A DNA stretch of 64,000 nt from assembly GCF_000833575.1 (NCBI RefSeq), contig NZ_CP010827.1, forward strand, positions 1,244,980 through 1,308,979. Reading direction: 5' to 3'. Below the pieces are notes generated by a model. That model was given only the letters and a program-made list of their open reading frames with translations, made no database searches and had not been told where the DNA came from. This DNA is from Corynebacterium singulare (GTDB taxonomy: Bacteria > Actinomycetota > Actinomycetes > Mycobacteriales > Mycobacteriaceae). Position numbers and translations under genes: made by a program. Shown here piece by piece: positions 37,538-47,260 of the stretch; within the stretch, counting starts at the first letter, position 1; each line of letters begins with the position of its first letter.

Positions 37538-38593
37538 ATGACTATTCAAGCGAAAGTACTGCAGAAAACCGGACCCACTGAGCCTTTCAAGGTCGTAACG
37601 ATTGAGCGCCGCGACCCCCGCGCCGATGACGTCGTCATCGACATCAAGGCGGCCGGTATCTGCCACTCCGATATTCACACCATTCGCAATGAGTGGGGAG
37701 AGGCGCACTTTCCGCTCACCGTCGGTCACGAGATTGCTGGTGTGGTGTCCGCCGTGGGCGCGGACGTCACTAAGTTTAAGGTCGGCGACCGCGTAGGCGT
37801 TGGCTGTTTGGTGAACTCCTGTGGTGAGTGTGAACAGTGCCAGGCCGGTATGGAGCAGAACTGCCTCAACGGCAACGTCGGTACCTACAACTCCAAGGAC
37901 GTCGACGGCACCATTACCCAGGGTGGCTATGCCGAGAAGGTTGTCGTTAACGAGAACTTCGTTCTTTCCATCCCGGATGCCCTTGATTTCGACGTGGCCG
38001 CACCGCTGTTGTGCGCAGGCATCACGACGTACTCCCCGCTGGCTCGCTGGGATGTCAAGGAGGGCCAGAAGGTGGCCATCGTGGGACTCGGTGGCCTCGG
38101 CCACATGGGTGTGCAGATCGCAGCCGCCAAGGGGGTGGACGTCACCGTCATTTCCCGCACCTCCCGCAAGGCCGAAGAAGCGAAGGAGCTGGGTGCGTCC
38201 CGAACTTTGGCAACCACGGAGGAAGAGGACTTCTTCAAGAACCATCGCGGCGAGTTTGATCTGATTCTGTCGACCATCTCTGCTGAGTACGATCTCGAGG
38301 CCTACTTGGGCATGCTCAAGCCGCGCGGCATCATGTCCGTCGTCGGCCTTCCGCCGGAGGCGCTTCCGCTGCGTCTGCGCAGCATCGTCGGCGGCGGCAA
38401 GGTTCTGACCGGTAACAACATCGGTGGTATCGCAGAAACTCAGGAGATGCTTGATTTCTGCGCTGAGCACAACCTCGGTGCGGTCATTGAAAAGGTCGGC
38501 GTCGATGAGGTTGATGACGCTTACGAGCGAGTTGTAGCCGGCGATGTGAAGTTCCGCTTCGTTATTGACACAGCAACTTTCGCCGACCACTAA
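37538..38593 (+). CDS. Zinc-dependent alcohol dehydrogenase, cinnamyl-alcohol type
   Basis: 351 residues, MDR superfamily. Catalytic zinc ligands are in GICHSDIHT and GHEIAG; the structural zinc loop is C-GECEQCQAGMEQNC; the NADP(H)-binding motif is GLGGLGHMG with R in SRTSRK downstream. It is similar to broad-substrate NADPH-dependent aldehyde reductases. TACCGT plus 7 nt precedes ATG 37538, so translation is probably leaderless. A terminator lies 135 nt after the stop. Confidence 0.9.
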   Translation: MTIQAKVLQKTGPTEPFKVVTIERRDPRADDVVIDIKAAGICHSDIHTIRNEWGEAHFPLTVGHEIAGVVSAVGADVTKFKVGDRVGVGCLVNSCGECEQCQAGMEQNCLNGNVGTYNSKDVDGTITQGGYAEKVVVNENFVLSIPDALDFDVAAPLLCAGITTYSPLARWDVKEGQKVAIVGLGGLGHMGVQIAAAKGVDVTVISRTSRKAEEAKELGASRTLATTEEEDFFKNHRGEFDLILSTISAEYDLEAYLGMLKPRGIMSVVGLPPEALPLRLRSIVGGGKVLTGNNIGGIAETQEMLDFCAEHNLGAVIEKVGVDEVDDAYERVVAGDVKFRFVIDTATFADH

Positions 38594-38669
38594 GACAGGC
38601 AGCCCTGGTGTGACCTATGCCTACGGCTGCGGTGACTTTGCTCATGCATGAAAGTAAATTGGAGCAAAA

Positions 38670-38765
38670 TCTCGGTTGCCGGATACTGGCTTTCTTATCT
38701 GACCCGCGTACCGTGGGATTAGTCCTTCGCCATACTTCTGACGGGAGGTATGGCGCGTTTTTATT
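38670..38765 (+). terminator. Terminator hairpin, possible attenuator of the YkvI-type gene
   Basis: CGCCATAC (38728-38735) and GTATGGCG (38748-38755) are followed by CGTTTTTATT, a good intrinsic terminator 40 nt before the next start. A promoter-like TTGGAG...GATACT lies upstream near 38662-38690, so the hairpin may sit inside the 5' leader of the following gene. Alternatively it simply ends the alcohol dehydrogenase transcript. Confidence 0.65.
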
Positions 38766-38797
38766 CCCTCAAGAACTAGATAAGAAGATAGGAAAAC

Positions 38798-40210
38798 GTG
38801 TCGTACAAAAACGTCGTGGGCATTGCCCTGTCCTTTATCGGCCTGCTCGTGGGAGCGGGCTTCGCTACAGGCCAGGAGGTTGTCCAGTACTTTACGTCCT
38901 TCGGAATCAACGGTATCTGGGGCATTGTTGTTGCCGGCCTCGTGATGACTCTGGCCGGAACTGTGTTTCTGCAGCTGGGAAGCTACTTCCACGCCAATGA
39001 GCACAACCAAGTGTTCCGTAACATTACTCACCCGTTTATTTCGCGCATTCTCGATATTGCGGTGATTCTCACCCTGTTCGCCGTGGGCTTCGTCATGCTC
39101 GCTGGTGCCGGATCCAACTTGCAGCAGCAGTTTGGTTGGCCCGCGTGGATCGGCTCGCTCATCATGCTCGTCATGGTTCTCGTGGCCGGCATGCTGGATG
39201 TGGATAAGGTCTCGCAGGTCATCGGCATGCTGACGCCGACTATCATCATCGCCGTTTTGTTTGCCGGCGGCTACACGCTGATGCACATGCCGGCTGATGT
39301 TTCCGCTGCCATCGATGCTTCTGCTGCAGTAGAGTCCCCGATCTCCAACTGGCTGGTCTCCGCCCTCAACTACAACGGTTTGGCTCTCATCCTCGCAGTG
39401 TCCATGTCCCTGGTTATTGGTGGCGATAACATCTCTCCACGTGAGGCGGGCCTCGGTGGCATCGTGGGTGGTGCCGTCTACGCGCTGCTCATGGGTATCG
39501 CGGGATTCACCCTGCTCATGAACGCGGAGGACGTTGCGGGTTCTGACATCCCGATGCTGACCCTGGTGGACAATATTCACCCGACGCTCGGCGTCATCAT
39601 GGCCATCATCATCTACCTGATGATTTTCAACACGGCCATCGGCATGTTCTATGCGCTGGGCAAGCGTTTGTCTTCGGGCAATGAGTCTAAGTACCGCATC
39701 ATTTTCATCGCTGGCTGCCTTGCCGGTTTCGCGGTTTCTTTCGCGGGATTCAAGTCCCTCATGCAGTACGTTTACCCGGTGCTGGGCTACATGGGCATCG
39801 TCCTCGTGGTCATCCTGGTTATTGGCTGGTTGCGTACGCTGAGCACCATCAAGGATGAGGGGCTGCGCCGCGAGCGCATCCGTGCGCTGCTGCATCTGAA
39901 GCTGCACCCGGACACTGATTATGATGCCGAGCGCTATGACGACGAAATCGGCCAGCAGATTGCTGATTCCAATGTGGACGATGAGGCTCTATTCGAGGAC
40001 CTCGTTTCGGAGGTCGTCGAGGAGCTGCACTCCGATGACGACGTGGACTTCGACAAAGAGGAGTGGGAGGAAAACCGTAACGATCACTCCTACTACACCG
40101 AGCGCGACGCCGTGGAGCAAGACCGCAGCGAGGAAGAAATCAAGGCGTGGGTCGAGGAAACCGGCGCCGTGGGCGACCCCACTGAGGACGATGAGGCTGC
40201 CAAGAATTAG
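38798..40210 (+). CDS. YkvI-type membrane transporter with acidic cytoplasmic tail
   Basis: 470 residues. About ten hydrophobic segments occupy residues 1-355, beginning GIALSFIGLLVGAGFATGQEVVQ, the family hallmark with a helix break as in LeuT-fold transporters. A highly acidic 115-residue tail follows, with runs such as SDDDVDFDKEEWEEN. The substrate is unknown. GTG 38798 follows ATAGGAAAAC. Confidence 0.8.
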   Translation: MSYKNVVGIALSFIGLLVGAGFATGQEVVQYFTSFGINGIWGIVVAGLVMTLAGTVFLQLGSYFHANEHNQVFRNITHPFISRILDIAVILTLFAVGFVMLAGAGSNLQQQFGWPAWIGSLIMLVMVLVAGMLDVDKVSQVIGMLTPTIIIAVLFAGGYTLMHMPADVSAAIDASAAVESPISNWLVSALNYNGLALILAVSMSLVIGGDNISPREAGLGGIVGGAVYALLMGIAGFTLLMNAEDVAGSDIPMLTLVDNIHPTLGVIMAIIIYLMIFNTAIGMFYALGKRLSSGNESKYRIIFIAGCLAGFAVSFAGFKSLMQYVYPVLGYMGIVLVVILVIGWLRTLSTIKDEGLRRERIRALLHLKLHPDTDYDAERYDDEIGQQIADSNVDDEALFEDLVSEVVEELHSDDDVDFDKEEWEENRNDHSYYTERDAVEQDRSEEEIKAWVEETGAVGDPTEDDEAAKN

Positions 40211-40896
40211 TGCAGTAGCAGCTTGGCGGTAAGCCCCAGCATGACGAAGCCGATGACGATGTTGACTATGCGCCACGTCATCGGCTTCGCCAGTACGTGG
40301 GACAGCTTGTAGGCGCCGAAGCCGAGGGAGGGGAACCAGACGGCACTAGCAAGGACAGCGCCTGCGGCAAAGATCCAGCGCTGATCGCCGTACTGGTTAG
40401 CAATACCGCCGAGCATCACGAGGGCATCGACATAGGCCAGGGGATTGAGCCAGGTCAGGGCCATTGCGCCCATGACCGGCTTGACCCACGACGTTGAGCG
40501 CATCCGGGGGCGGATCTTTGTCAGCACGGAGCCGCCCGGAGCTGTGGAGTCTCCACCGTTGGCTTCTACTGAGGCGGCAACGGGCTCGCTCTTGTGAACG
40601 ACCAGCGCTTCCTGTTCTTTCTTAAACGCATCACGGAAACAGGTGAATCCGAAGTAGATGAGGTAAGCCGCGCCGAGGTATTTCACCACGGTCAGCGCAG
40701 TGGGGAAGCGCTCGACAAGGTAGCCCACGCCGGCGGTTCCGGCGTTGATGAGGATGACGTCGGAAAGCAGGCAGGCCAGCAGAATCGCGCCAACATGATC
40801 CCGTTTGATGCCCATCTTGATGATGTAGGCGTTCTGCGGTCCGATGGCGATGATGAGGGACAATCCCAGCGCAAATCCTGCGAGCACTACTGACAT
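40207..40896 (-). CDS. lysE: L-lysine (basic amino acid) exporter
   Basis: 229 residues with six hydrophobic segments. SLIIAIGPQNAYIIKMGIKR is the LysE signature; ALTWLNPLAYVDALVMLGG and QRWIFAAGA-VLASAVWF match C. glutamicum LysE closely. It exports lysine and arginine when they accumulate. It is divergent from lysG, the usual regulatory arrangement. Its 3' end overlaps the YkvI-type gene by 4 nt. Confidence 0.93.
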   Translation of the reverse strand: MSVVLAGFALGLSLIIAIGPQNAYIIKMGIKRDHVGAILLACLLSDVILINAGTAGVGYLVERFPTALTVVKYLGAAYLIYFGFTCFRDAFKKEQEALVVHKSEPVAASVEANGGDSTAPGGSVLTKIRPRMRSTSWVKPVMGAMALTWLNPLAYVDALVMLGGIANQYGDQRWIFAAGAVLASAVWFPSLGFGAYKLSHVLAKPMTWRIVNIVIGFVMLGLTAKLLLH

Positions 40897-40966
40897 GGCA
40901 TTAAGTGTGCGGGGAAACGCATATGAAGTCCAGTTAAGTGTTCTACAGTTGGTTTAAAATAGCTTC

Positions 40967-41851
40967 ATGAACCCGCTCCACACCGAAACTCTGCTGGCCA
41001 TTGTTGACGAAGGCTCTTTTGAGGCCGCCGCAAGTGTGCTAGGAATCACACCCTCGGCCGTCAGTCAGCGCATCAAAGCCCTTGAGGTCTCCACCGGGCG
41101 TATCCTTTTGCGCCGCGGCAATCCCGTGACCGTGACCGAGGCAGGGGAGATTGTGGCCCAGGCGGCGAGGCGTATGGCGCTTGTTCAGGCAGAGGCTGAT
41201 GCCCGCCTCACAGCAAGGCTTGCGCGTGTGCCGTTGACCGTGGCTATCAACTCTGATTCACTCGCCACGTGGTTCCAACCCGTGATTCAAAAGACCGCCG
41301 CGCGTGGAGAGGCTGCCTTGCGCATTCGTATTGAGGATGAGGCGCGCACGTTGGCTATGCTGCGACGAGGCGATGTTTTGGGTGCGGTGACCCGTGAGCA
41401 GACTCCGGTGTCAGGCTGCGAGTCAACGTACCTGGGGACGATGCGGTATTTTGCGGTGGCCGCGCCCAGCCTGGCGGAGAGTTTCGAGGACTGGGATACC
41501 CTGCCCATCGTTGGCTTTGGTCCGAATGATGCGACCCTCGATGATGCGATGCGCGAGCGCTTCATTGACTCCCGAGTTCTGCGGGCCCGGGTGTCGCAGA
41601 TTCCCTCGTCAGAGTCCTATGTTGAGGCCGTGCGCTATGGGCTGGGCTGGGGGCTCGTGCCGCGCTTGCAGGCACAACCTTTGTTGAACTCAGGGGCGCT
41701 AGTGCTTCTCGACGACTTCCCCCTCGACATCGACCTCTACTGGCAGCGCTGGCGTCTGGAATCTGAGGTGTTGGCGGACCTTACCGGAGATGTTCTTGCC
41801 GCTGGTCGTGCGGTTTTAGCTTCGCGCCGCGCCGACGAGAATGCACCATAA
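40967..41851 (+). CDS. lysG: LysR-type activator of lysE
   Basis: 294 residues. The N-terminal winged helix (LLAIVDEGSFEAAASVLGITPSAVSQRIKALE) and LysR effector domain match the LysG/ArgP group, which senses lysine, arginine or histidine. It lies divergently next to lysE with a 70-bp shared control region. TAAAAT is 6 nt before ATG 40967, suggesting leaderless translation. Confidence 0.92.
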   Translation: MNPLHTETLLAIVDEGSFEAAASVLGITPSAVSQRIKALEVSTGRILLRRGNPVTVTEAGEIVAQAARRMALVQAEADARLTARLARVPLTVAINSDSLATWFQPVIQKTAARGEAALRIRIEDEARTLAMLRRGDVLGAVTREQTPVSGCESTYLGTMRYFAVAAPSLAESFEDWDTLPIVGFGPNDATLDDAMRERFIDSRVLRARVSQIPSSESYVEAVRYGLGWGLVPRLQAQPLLNSGALVLLDDFPLDIDLYWQRWRLESEVLADLTGDVLAAGRAVLASRRADENAP

Positions 41852-41879
41852 GCTCGCCATACTGGCTTAAGTTGGAGGC

Positions 41880-42911
41880 ATGAGCGATAAGACTCCAGAT
41901 AAAGCATTCGGCATTGATGACGATATTCCCACCTACACCGGCTCTAATTCCACTTCTGGGACTGGCTCCAATTCTGTGAAGGCGAGCGAGGCTGCCGTAG
42001 AATCTGCAGCTGAAGGCAAGCCTGAGCCCAAGAAGAGCCGTCTTTTTCAGCGCGCTGGGCGCGCGGAGCCAAAGGTGATTAAACCTAAGCCTGCTGAGAC
42101 TGCCACCACTTCTTCTACCACTCCCGCCACCGAACCTGGTGCTGATGCTAGGACTGAGGCTTTTGAGAGCCAGTCTTCGGATTCCCTGTCTTTCGACAGC
42201 GCTGCTGCGGACCGCACCGCGGCAGTAGATTCGACGAATGCCGAGACCACCGCGTTCCCGCGGGCAGAGGCCACCGCTGAGGCTACTGCGATGCCGGAGG
42301 CGGCTACGCACGACGAGGTTCCGAGCACTGTTGCTGTCGCCGACTCGGACGTTGAGCACGATGCCACCGAGACAACAGAGGAGCCGAAGCCGGCACGCCG
42401 CGGCACCATGGACTTTGGCCTTCTGTTTGTGCGCTTGGCTCTAAGCATCTACCTGCTTGTGGCAGGTGCCTCCACTTTCTTCAAGCTCGGCGGCAACGAG
42501 GGGCTGGCGGGACTGGAGAGCGAGTACGGCGAGTACGCCATGGCAGCAGCGCTGGCCATCGGGGTTCCGACGGTTCAGCTTATCGCTGGTGCCTTCCTCC
42601 TGCTTGGCCTCGTGACCCCGCTGGCGGCCATGTTCGGCCTCATCGTGACCGGCTTTGACGCGATTCACGGTCTTAATGCTTCCGGTGATGGCCTCGATGT
42701 CTTTGCGTGGAACGAGAGTGTCTGGCTGGGTCTTGTCCTTTTTGTCATCGCAGTAGCCCTGCAGTTCACTGGCCCGGGCTTTATCTCCCTCGACTTCAAC
42801 CGCTCCTGGACGCGCCGTCCGTTGGCGACTTCCTGGGTGTTTGTGATTATTGGCGTCGCAGCGCTCGTTGCCATTTGGTGGTTTGGCGCCGGTGTTAATC
42901 CGCTGAACTAA
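41880..42911 (+). CDS. DoxX-family membrane protein with long disordered N-terminus
   Basis: 343 residues. Residues 1-175 are rich in Thr, Ala, Glu and Ser and look unstructured. The rest has four hydrophobic helices of the DoxX fold (DFGLLFVRLALSIYLLVAG; VPTVQLIAGAFLLLGLVTPLAA; SVWLGLVLFVIAVALQF). The function is unknown; relatives affect redox or envelope stress. TAAGTT is 6 nt before the ATG. Confidence 0.8.
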   Translation: MSDKTPDKAFGIDDDIPTYTGSNSTSGTGSNSVKASEAAVESAAEGKPEPKKSRLFQRAGRAEPKVIKPKPAETATTSSTTPATEPGADARTEAFESQSSDSLSFDSAAADRTAAVDSTNAETTAFPRAEATAEATAMPEAATHDEVPSTVAVADSDVEHDATETTEEPKPARRGTMDFGLLFVRLALSIYLLVAGASTFFKLGGNEGLAGLESEYGEYAMAAALAIGVPTVQLIAGAFLLLGLVTPLAAMFGLIVTGFDAIHGLNASGDGLDVFAWNESVWLGLVLFVIAVALQFTGPGFISLDFNRSWTRRPLATSWVFVIIGVAALVAIWWFGAGVNPLN

Positions 42912-42933
42912 ACACGTCCACGCACCCACCTTG

Positions 42934-42980
42934 TTGTTTTCCATTGCGTAAAGTAAGTTGATTTCCGTAATGGAAAACAA
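42934..42980. promoter_or_regulatory. Inverted repeat upstream of the membrane protein/HTH operon
   Basis: TTGTTTTCCATT (42934-42945) and AATGGAAAACAA (42969-42980) are perfect 12-bp arms around 23 nt. The stem can be extended by 3 pairs with one wobble. It lies 25 nt upstream of an operon whose second gene is a winged-helix regulator, so it is a candidate operator. Confidence 0.65.
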
Positions 42981-43004
42981 GACGTGGAAGGGTGAAGACA
43001 GCAC

Positions 43005-43442
43005 ATGGTGGACCAGGATATTCAGGACGCATTAGCGTTTGAGGAACAACAGCAGGCGGCCGCAGCGAAGCGGCCGCCCATCTGGGTGAGCCTGCTCGTG
43101 GCTGCGGCCTACGGCGCCTGGTTCGCCTACATGTGGATTCAGGTCGATGTCCACCCGCTTGTTCTCGTGGGCGGGCTTCTTCTCGTTGTTGGCCTCCTGG
43201 TGGGGCTGGCCTTCTTTTACCGCTCAGGGGTGCGGGATTCGATGCGGCAGAAGGTGGATCCGAATGCTGGCCGGAGTGTCAGCTGGCGCTACTTTGCGGG
43301 CGTAGGTTTTATGATTCTGCCGACGCTCTTCACTCCCTTCGTCGAAGGACACGTTGTTGCCTCGTGTATCGCGGGTGTTCTGTGTGCCGCGGCGGCCTTT
43401 TGGACGCTGCACACCCGCGCGATGGATCGGATGCCGCGATGA
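43005..43442 (+). CDS. Four-helix membrane protein of unknown function
   Basis: 145 residues. A Gln/Ala-rich N-terminus is followed by four hydrophobic segments (WVSLLVAAAYGAWFAYMW, LVLVGGLLLVVGLLVGLAFFY, YFAGVGFMILPTLFTPF, ASCIAGVLCAAAAFWTL). The stop overlaps the ATG of the HTH gene (ATGA), a common pairing of a membrane protein with a small regulator. The family is not identified. Confidence 0.75.
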   Translation: MVDQDIQDALAFEEQQQAAAAKRPPIWVSLLVAAAYGAWFAYMWIQVDVHPLVLVGGLLLVVGLLVGLAFFYRSGVRDSMRQKVDPNAGRSVSWRYFAGVGFMILPTLFTPFVEGHVVASCIAGVLCAAAAFWTLHTRAMDRMPR

Positions 43443-43759
43443 GCGGACTTGATCCGGCTATCCACCCGCTCAACCGCTTTAAAATCTGTGCCACGCTCAA
43501 CGCCTTCGGGGCCACGCAGGGCGGTGAAGTTAACCGTGAGATGAAATTTGCCGTGCTGCGTGACCGTACGGAGCTCTCGGACGCCACCTTGTCCAAGCAA
43601 TTGGGGGCTCTAGAACAGGCCGGCTATGTGACCCGCTTTCGGGAATACGGTGCTAGCCGTGCCAAAGACTCGGTGTGGGTTGCGCTCACGGAAGAAGGTA
43701 AAGCTGCTTTCGACGGTCACCTGGCGGCGCTCAAGGACTTGGCTGGGGACCGAATGTGA
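43439..43759 (+). CDS. MarR-like winged-helix regulator
   Basis: 106 residues from ATG 43439. The winged helix is clear: RFKICATLNAFG...VLRDRTELSDATLSKQLGALEQAGYV, then EYGASRAKDSVWVALTEEGKAAF as the wing. It belongs to the small one-domain regulators that usually repress their own operon. The longer frame upstream reads out of register with the membrane gene and is not real. Confidence 0.85.
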   Translation: MSGLDPAIHPLNRFKICATLNAFGATQGGEVNREMKFAVLRDRTELSDATLSKQLGALEQAGYVTRFREYGASRAKDSVWVALTEEGKAAFDGHLAALKDLAGDRM

Positions 43760-43842
43760 ACGCAGTCCTCGATGCGTCAGCGGTCCCGCGCATCATGGCC
43801 GATGACGGTTTTAGAGCCCACATGTCCTAGGCTTTAGGGTCT

Positions 43843-46050
43843 ATGCCGAAATCATCGACCTATCGTACAGACATCGACGGCCTGCGCGGCTTGGCCATCG
43901 CGCTGGTCGTGTTCTTCCACGTCTTCGTGGGCAAGGTCTCAGCGGGCGTTGACGTCTTCCTTCTTATCGGCGGTGTCTTCTTCTTCGGCCCCCAAATCCG
44001 CAACGCATTCAACCCTCAGGGGCTAACCCCAGTTCAAGTGGTCATTCGGATGCTGCGTCGACTCTTTCCGGCACTCGTGGTCACTGTCACTGTCACATTA
44101 GCGCTGGCTCTCCTTGTCTTCCCGCCAACGCGGTGGGGAAGGGAAGGCAGAGAAGCGCTGAGCTCGTTAGCCTATGTCCAGAACTTCGCGCTCTCGGCTG
44201 CCGGGCAAGATTACGCGGCCATCGGCCAGGACGTAAGCACGTATCAACACCTGTGGTCCATGTCGGCCCAGCTGCAAATCTATCTAGGATCCCTACTGGT
44301 CATTTTCCTGTGCGCAGGCGTGTACCGGCTGTGTGGGGGCCACGGTGGTGATGTCCAGGGCATCAATTCACGCGTCGCCCCTTGGGGGCTGGGAATTGCT
44401 ACGCTGGCCAGCTTCTTGTACGCGATTTACCTGCATGGTGTTGACCAAGGCACAAACTATTATTCGCCGCTCAGCCGTTTCTGGGAGATTGGTCTTGGCG
44501 GGTTGCTGGGGCTGTGGCTGACGCAGCCCGGAACCCACCGCATGGCCGGGGCTGCTGGGGCTGGTCACCGGCGGACTGACTGGAGCCTTGTTGGCCTAGC
44601 ACTCATCCTGGCCACCGGCATGGTCATGGATGGCGCACAGCAGTTTCCCGGCCCTGCAACGTTGATGCCGCTTGCGGGGGCGGCTCTCGTTATCGTCGCG
44701 GGACCCTCCTCCCGCCTCGGACGGGTTCTGACCACCGCACCTTTCCAATTCTTAGGGCGTATTTCTTACAGTCTCTACCTGTGGCACTGGCCATTGCTGG
44801 TGTTGGTGACCTATCTACTCAGCGGGGGAGAGTCCAACCGTGACGGTATGGGCATTCTCGCTGCCGTCGGCACGACTCGTGGACTTTTGGCGGGCACGGG
44901 CGTCATTATCCTCTCGGTGGTGCTTGCCTGGCTCACACTGCGCTTTGTGGAGGTACCCACTCGGCAGAAAGCTAAGCCCGGAGAGCGCTCTTGGCTGCCA
45001 GGGCGGTTAGTAGGTACGGAAAAGAGGGCGTCGGCAGGCATCGCGGCGCTGACTGTAGCAGCTGTAGCGCTGGCCGCATGGGCACAGCCTCCTGCGGTAT
45101 CAGATTCCACCGCGAGCGTGAGCGAGAGCGACATTCTTGACTACCCAGGCCCCGATGCTCTCTTGAAGAGCGTTGAAGTCCCTCCGCGGGATCCTGTGCC
45201 GAGCGCACGCAATCCGATCGAGTCTTTTTACCCGACCACGCATACCGATGGGTGCACAGCGCTTTATGAACATGAGGAGCCGATCCTGACGCGACAGTGG
45301 AACACCGAGGACACGCTGTGCGCTTACGGTGACGTAAATTCCGCTCGCACGATGTACCTGTTTGGAAATTCACACGCGGACCAGATGCTGCCGGCCCTGG
45401 ATATTGTGGGCCGTGAACAGGGGATTCGAATCATTCCGATGGTGAAGATGGGCTGCTTCCCAGGCGGTGAGCCTAAGCGTTCCGATGGGCACGATTACCC
45501 AGAGTGCGCCGTCTGGAGCGAGGCTGCTCTGGACTACATGGAGGCCAATCCAGCGACGGAAGGCGCCTTCCTCATTTCTACCCAGCCAGCGCCAGGAACC
45601 ATGGGGCCCGAGCAGACTCCCGAGGGCCTGCGTACGGTGGTCGAGCGCCTCAACGGTGCAGGCATGCCAGTGTGGGGTTTGCGCGACACTCCCTGGCCAC
45701 ACACTCCGGCAGGCCCTTTAGATGTGCGTGACTGCGTGGCCGCGCGCGGATACGTTGCAGGTGATCCTCTGCTTGATTGTGGCGTGGAGCGAGACGACTC
45801 ACTGCTGCCTGAGAATCCTGCCGTGAACACACTGGCTGGATTGGATGTCACTCACCTTGACCTCACAAACGCCATGTGTGGTCCAGACCGTTGCCCCGGC
45901 GTTATCGGCAACGTGATGGTTTACCGCGATTCTTCGCATCTCACCAACATGTTCGCAGCCATGCTGAGTGACGAGCTAGAGCACCAAATGTACGGTGGTA
46001 CGCTACCTAGCGATGAACCTGTTGAAGAACCTGCTTCCCCCGGCCTCTGA
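43843..46050 (+). CDS. Acyltransferase 3 with SGNH C-terminal domain (OatA-like)
   Basis: 735 residues. Residues ~1-385 form the multi-helix acyltransferase-3 domain (YRTDIDGLRGLAIALVVFFH with the catalytic His; RRLFPALVV; SYSLYLWHWPLL). Residues ~450-735 are an extracytoplasmic SGNH hydrolase (LFGNSHADQML; SSHLTN near the end). Such proteins O-acylate cell-wall sugars or trehalose mycolates. The 3' end overlaps the GT87 gene. Confidence 0.9.
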   Translation: MPKSSTYRTDIDGLRGLAIALVVFFHVFVGKVSAGVDVFLLIGGVFFFGPQIRNAFNPQGLTPVQVVIRMLRRLFPALVVTVTVTLALALLVFPPTRWGREGREALSSLAYVQNFALSAAGQDYAAIGQDVSTYQHLWSMSAQLQIYLGSLLVIFLCAGVYRLCGGHGGDVQGINSRVAPWGLGIATLASFLYAIYLHGVDQGTNYYSPLSRFWEIGLGGLLGLWLTQPGTHRMAGAAGAGHRRTDWSLVGLALILATGMVMDGAQQFPGPATLMPLAGAALVIVAGPSSRLGRVLTTAPFQFLGRISYSLYLWHWPLLVLVTYLLSGGESNRDGMGILAAVGTTRGLLAGTGVIILSVVLAWLTLRFVEVPTRQKAKPGERSWLPGRLVGTEKRASAGIAALTVAAVALAAWAQPPAVSDSTASVSESDILDYPGPDALLKSVEVPPRDPVPSARNPIESFYPTTHTDGCTALYEHEEPILTRQWNTEDTLCAYGDVNSARTMYLFGNSHADQMLPALDIVGREQGIRIIPMVKMGCFPGGEPKRSDGHDYPECAVWSEAALDYMEANPATEGAFLISTQPAPGTMGPEQTPEGLRTVVERLNGAGMPVWGLRDTPWPHTPAGPLDVRDCVAARGYVAGDPLLDCGVERDDSLLPENPAVNTLAGLDVTHLDLTNAMCGPDRCPGVIGNVMVYRDSSHLTNMFAAMLSDELEHQMYGGTLPSDEPVEEPASPGL

Positions 46051-47260
46051 CCCTGATTGGCGTGTCCCGGCAGTCCGGATGCTCTATTGTGTCGCCGGCG
46101 TTATGGTATTTGCTGCCGTAGTGTGGTCCCCAGCTGGGACCACGGGATCCGATTTTGACCCCATCTGGAACGCCGTGGACAAGTACGTCCATGGCCGGCC
46201 GGTCTACGATGAGGACTACTCCACGCTCGATCCCCACTACCTGTACTCACCTGGGGCAACATTTCTTCTCGGCCCAATCGGCTGGCTGCCCGGCCGGGAC
46301 ATCGCACGCACCATCATGATGTGGTTGGGCGCGGCCTCCATCTTCATTGCGCTATGGCTGCTGGCTGCCTCCGTTGCGGCGCGTTATCGGGGCCGTGTCT
46401 TCGCCGTGCTGGTCATCGTAGCTTGCACTTTCGACGAGCCAGTAAAGAGCACGCTGAGCCTGACCAATATCAACGGCTTCCTCTTCCTCTTGCAGGTGCT
46501 TTTTGCGCTGTTAACCATCAAGCTGCTGGCACGCGGTTGGCGTGCCAGCCTGAAGTCCTGGGAGGCGGTCGCAGCAGGCGTTATTCTGGGCGTGGCCATG
46601 ACCATCAAGCCACAATTTCTGGCGTTGGGTGTTGTATCGCTGCTATCCGGCCATATCACCGTGCTCGTCGTGGCCGGAGTGTTCATGGTGGGGGTCTTCG
46701 CCGCTGGGTGGTTGACAATGTCCCAACCGCAGGATTACCTCAACCGTTTGCTGCCCTACCTGGGGCAGGCCCGCGACTATAACAATGGTTCCATCGAAGG
46801 CGTGGGCCGGCAGCTGGGCTGGTCGGAAGGAGCCATCACAGGCGCAACCGTGGCTTTCCTCGTCGTGGTGGGGCTAGCGTTGGTGGCACTGTGGCGCTAC
46901 AAGCGCGAGCAACCGGTGGTGTGGGTGTACTGCTCGCTCGGTGTTCTTTTCGCCGGAGTTCTCATGACTACTGGGCTCATGCAGGGCTATTACTGCATTT
47001 GGCTGCTGCCATTGATAGCTACGGTCGTTATCCCCGGCAGCCCAGCGCGGACCCTGCTCATCGTCGTGGTGTGGTGGTGCCTTGTTGCCAGTGCTGCGCC
47101 GCCCGAAGACTTGTGGGCACCAGCGGAAGCTATTATCCGCTGGCGCTCGTCCTTGGCCTGGGTGACGCTGCCGCTTATTATGGCCGGGATGGCCTACTGG
47201 ACGTGGCCATCCACGACGCGCACTGCACCGCGGTCAGCTGAGGTTGCCATGTTGGCGTAG
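46013..47260 (+). CDS. GT87-family polyprenol-dependent glycosyltransferase
   Basis: About 415 residues with ten or more hydrophobic segments. The early periplasmic loop carries [11 protein letters not shown] and [16 protein letters not shown], typical of GT87 (DUF2029) GT-C enzymes such as mannosyl- or arabinofuranosyltransferases. It acts on cell-wall polysaccharides or lipoglycans. The start lies inside the acyltransferase gene; GTG 45995 is an alternative. Its last 67 nt overlap the 3' end of ilvD on the other strand. Confidence 0.82.
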   Translation: MNLLKNLLPPASDPDWRVPAVRMLYCVAGVMVFAAVVWSPAGTTGSDFDPIWNAVDKYVHGRPVYDEDYSTLDPHYLYSPGATFLLGPIGWLPGRDIARTIMMWLGAASIFIALWLLAASVAARYRGRVFAVLVIVACTFDEPVKSTLSLTNINGFLFLLQVLFALLTIKLLARGWRASLKSWEAVAAGVILGVAMTIKPQFLALGVVSLLSGHITVLVVAGVFMVGVFAAGWLTMSQPQDYLNRLLPYLGQARDYNNGSIEGVGRQLGWSEGAITGATVAFLVVVGLALVALWRYKREQPVVWVYCSLGVLFAGVLMTTGLMQGYYCIWLLPLIATVVIPGSPARTLLIVVVWWCLVASAAPPEDLWAPAEAIIRWRSSLAWVTLPLIMAGMAYWTWPSTTRTAPRSAEVAMLA

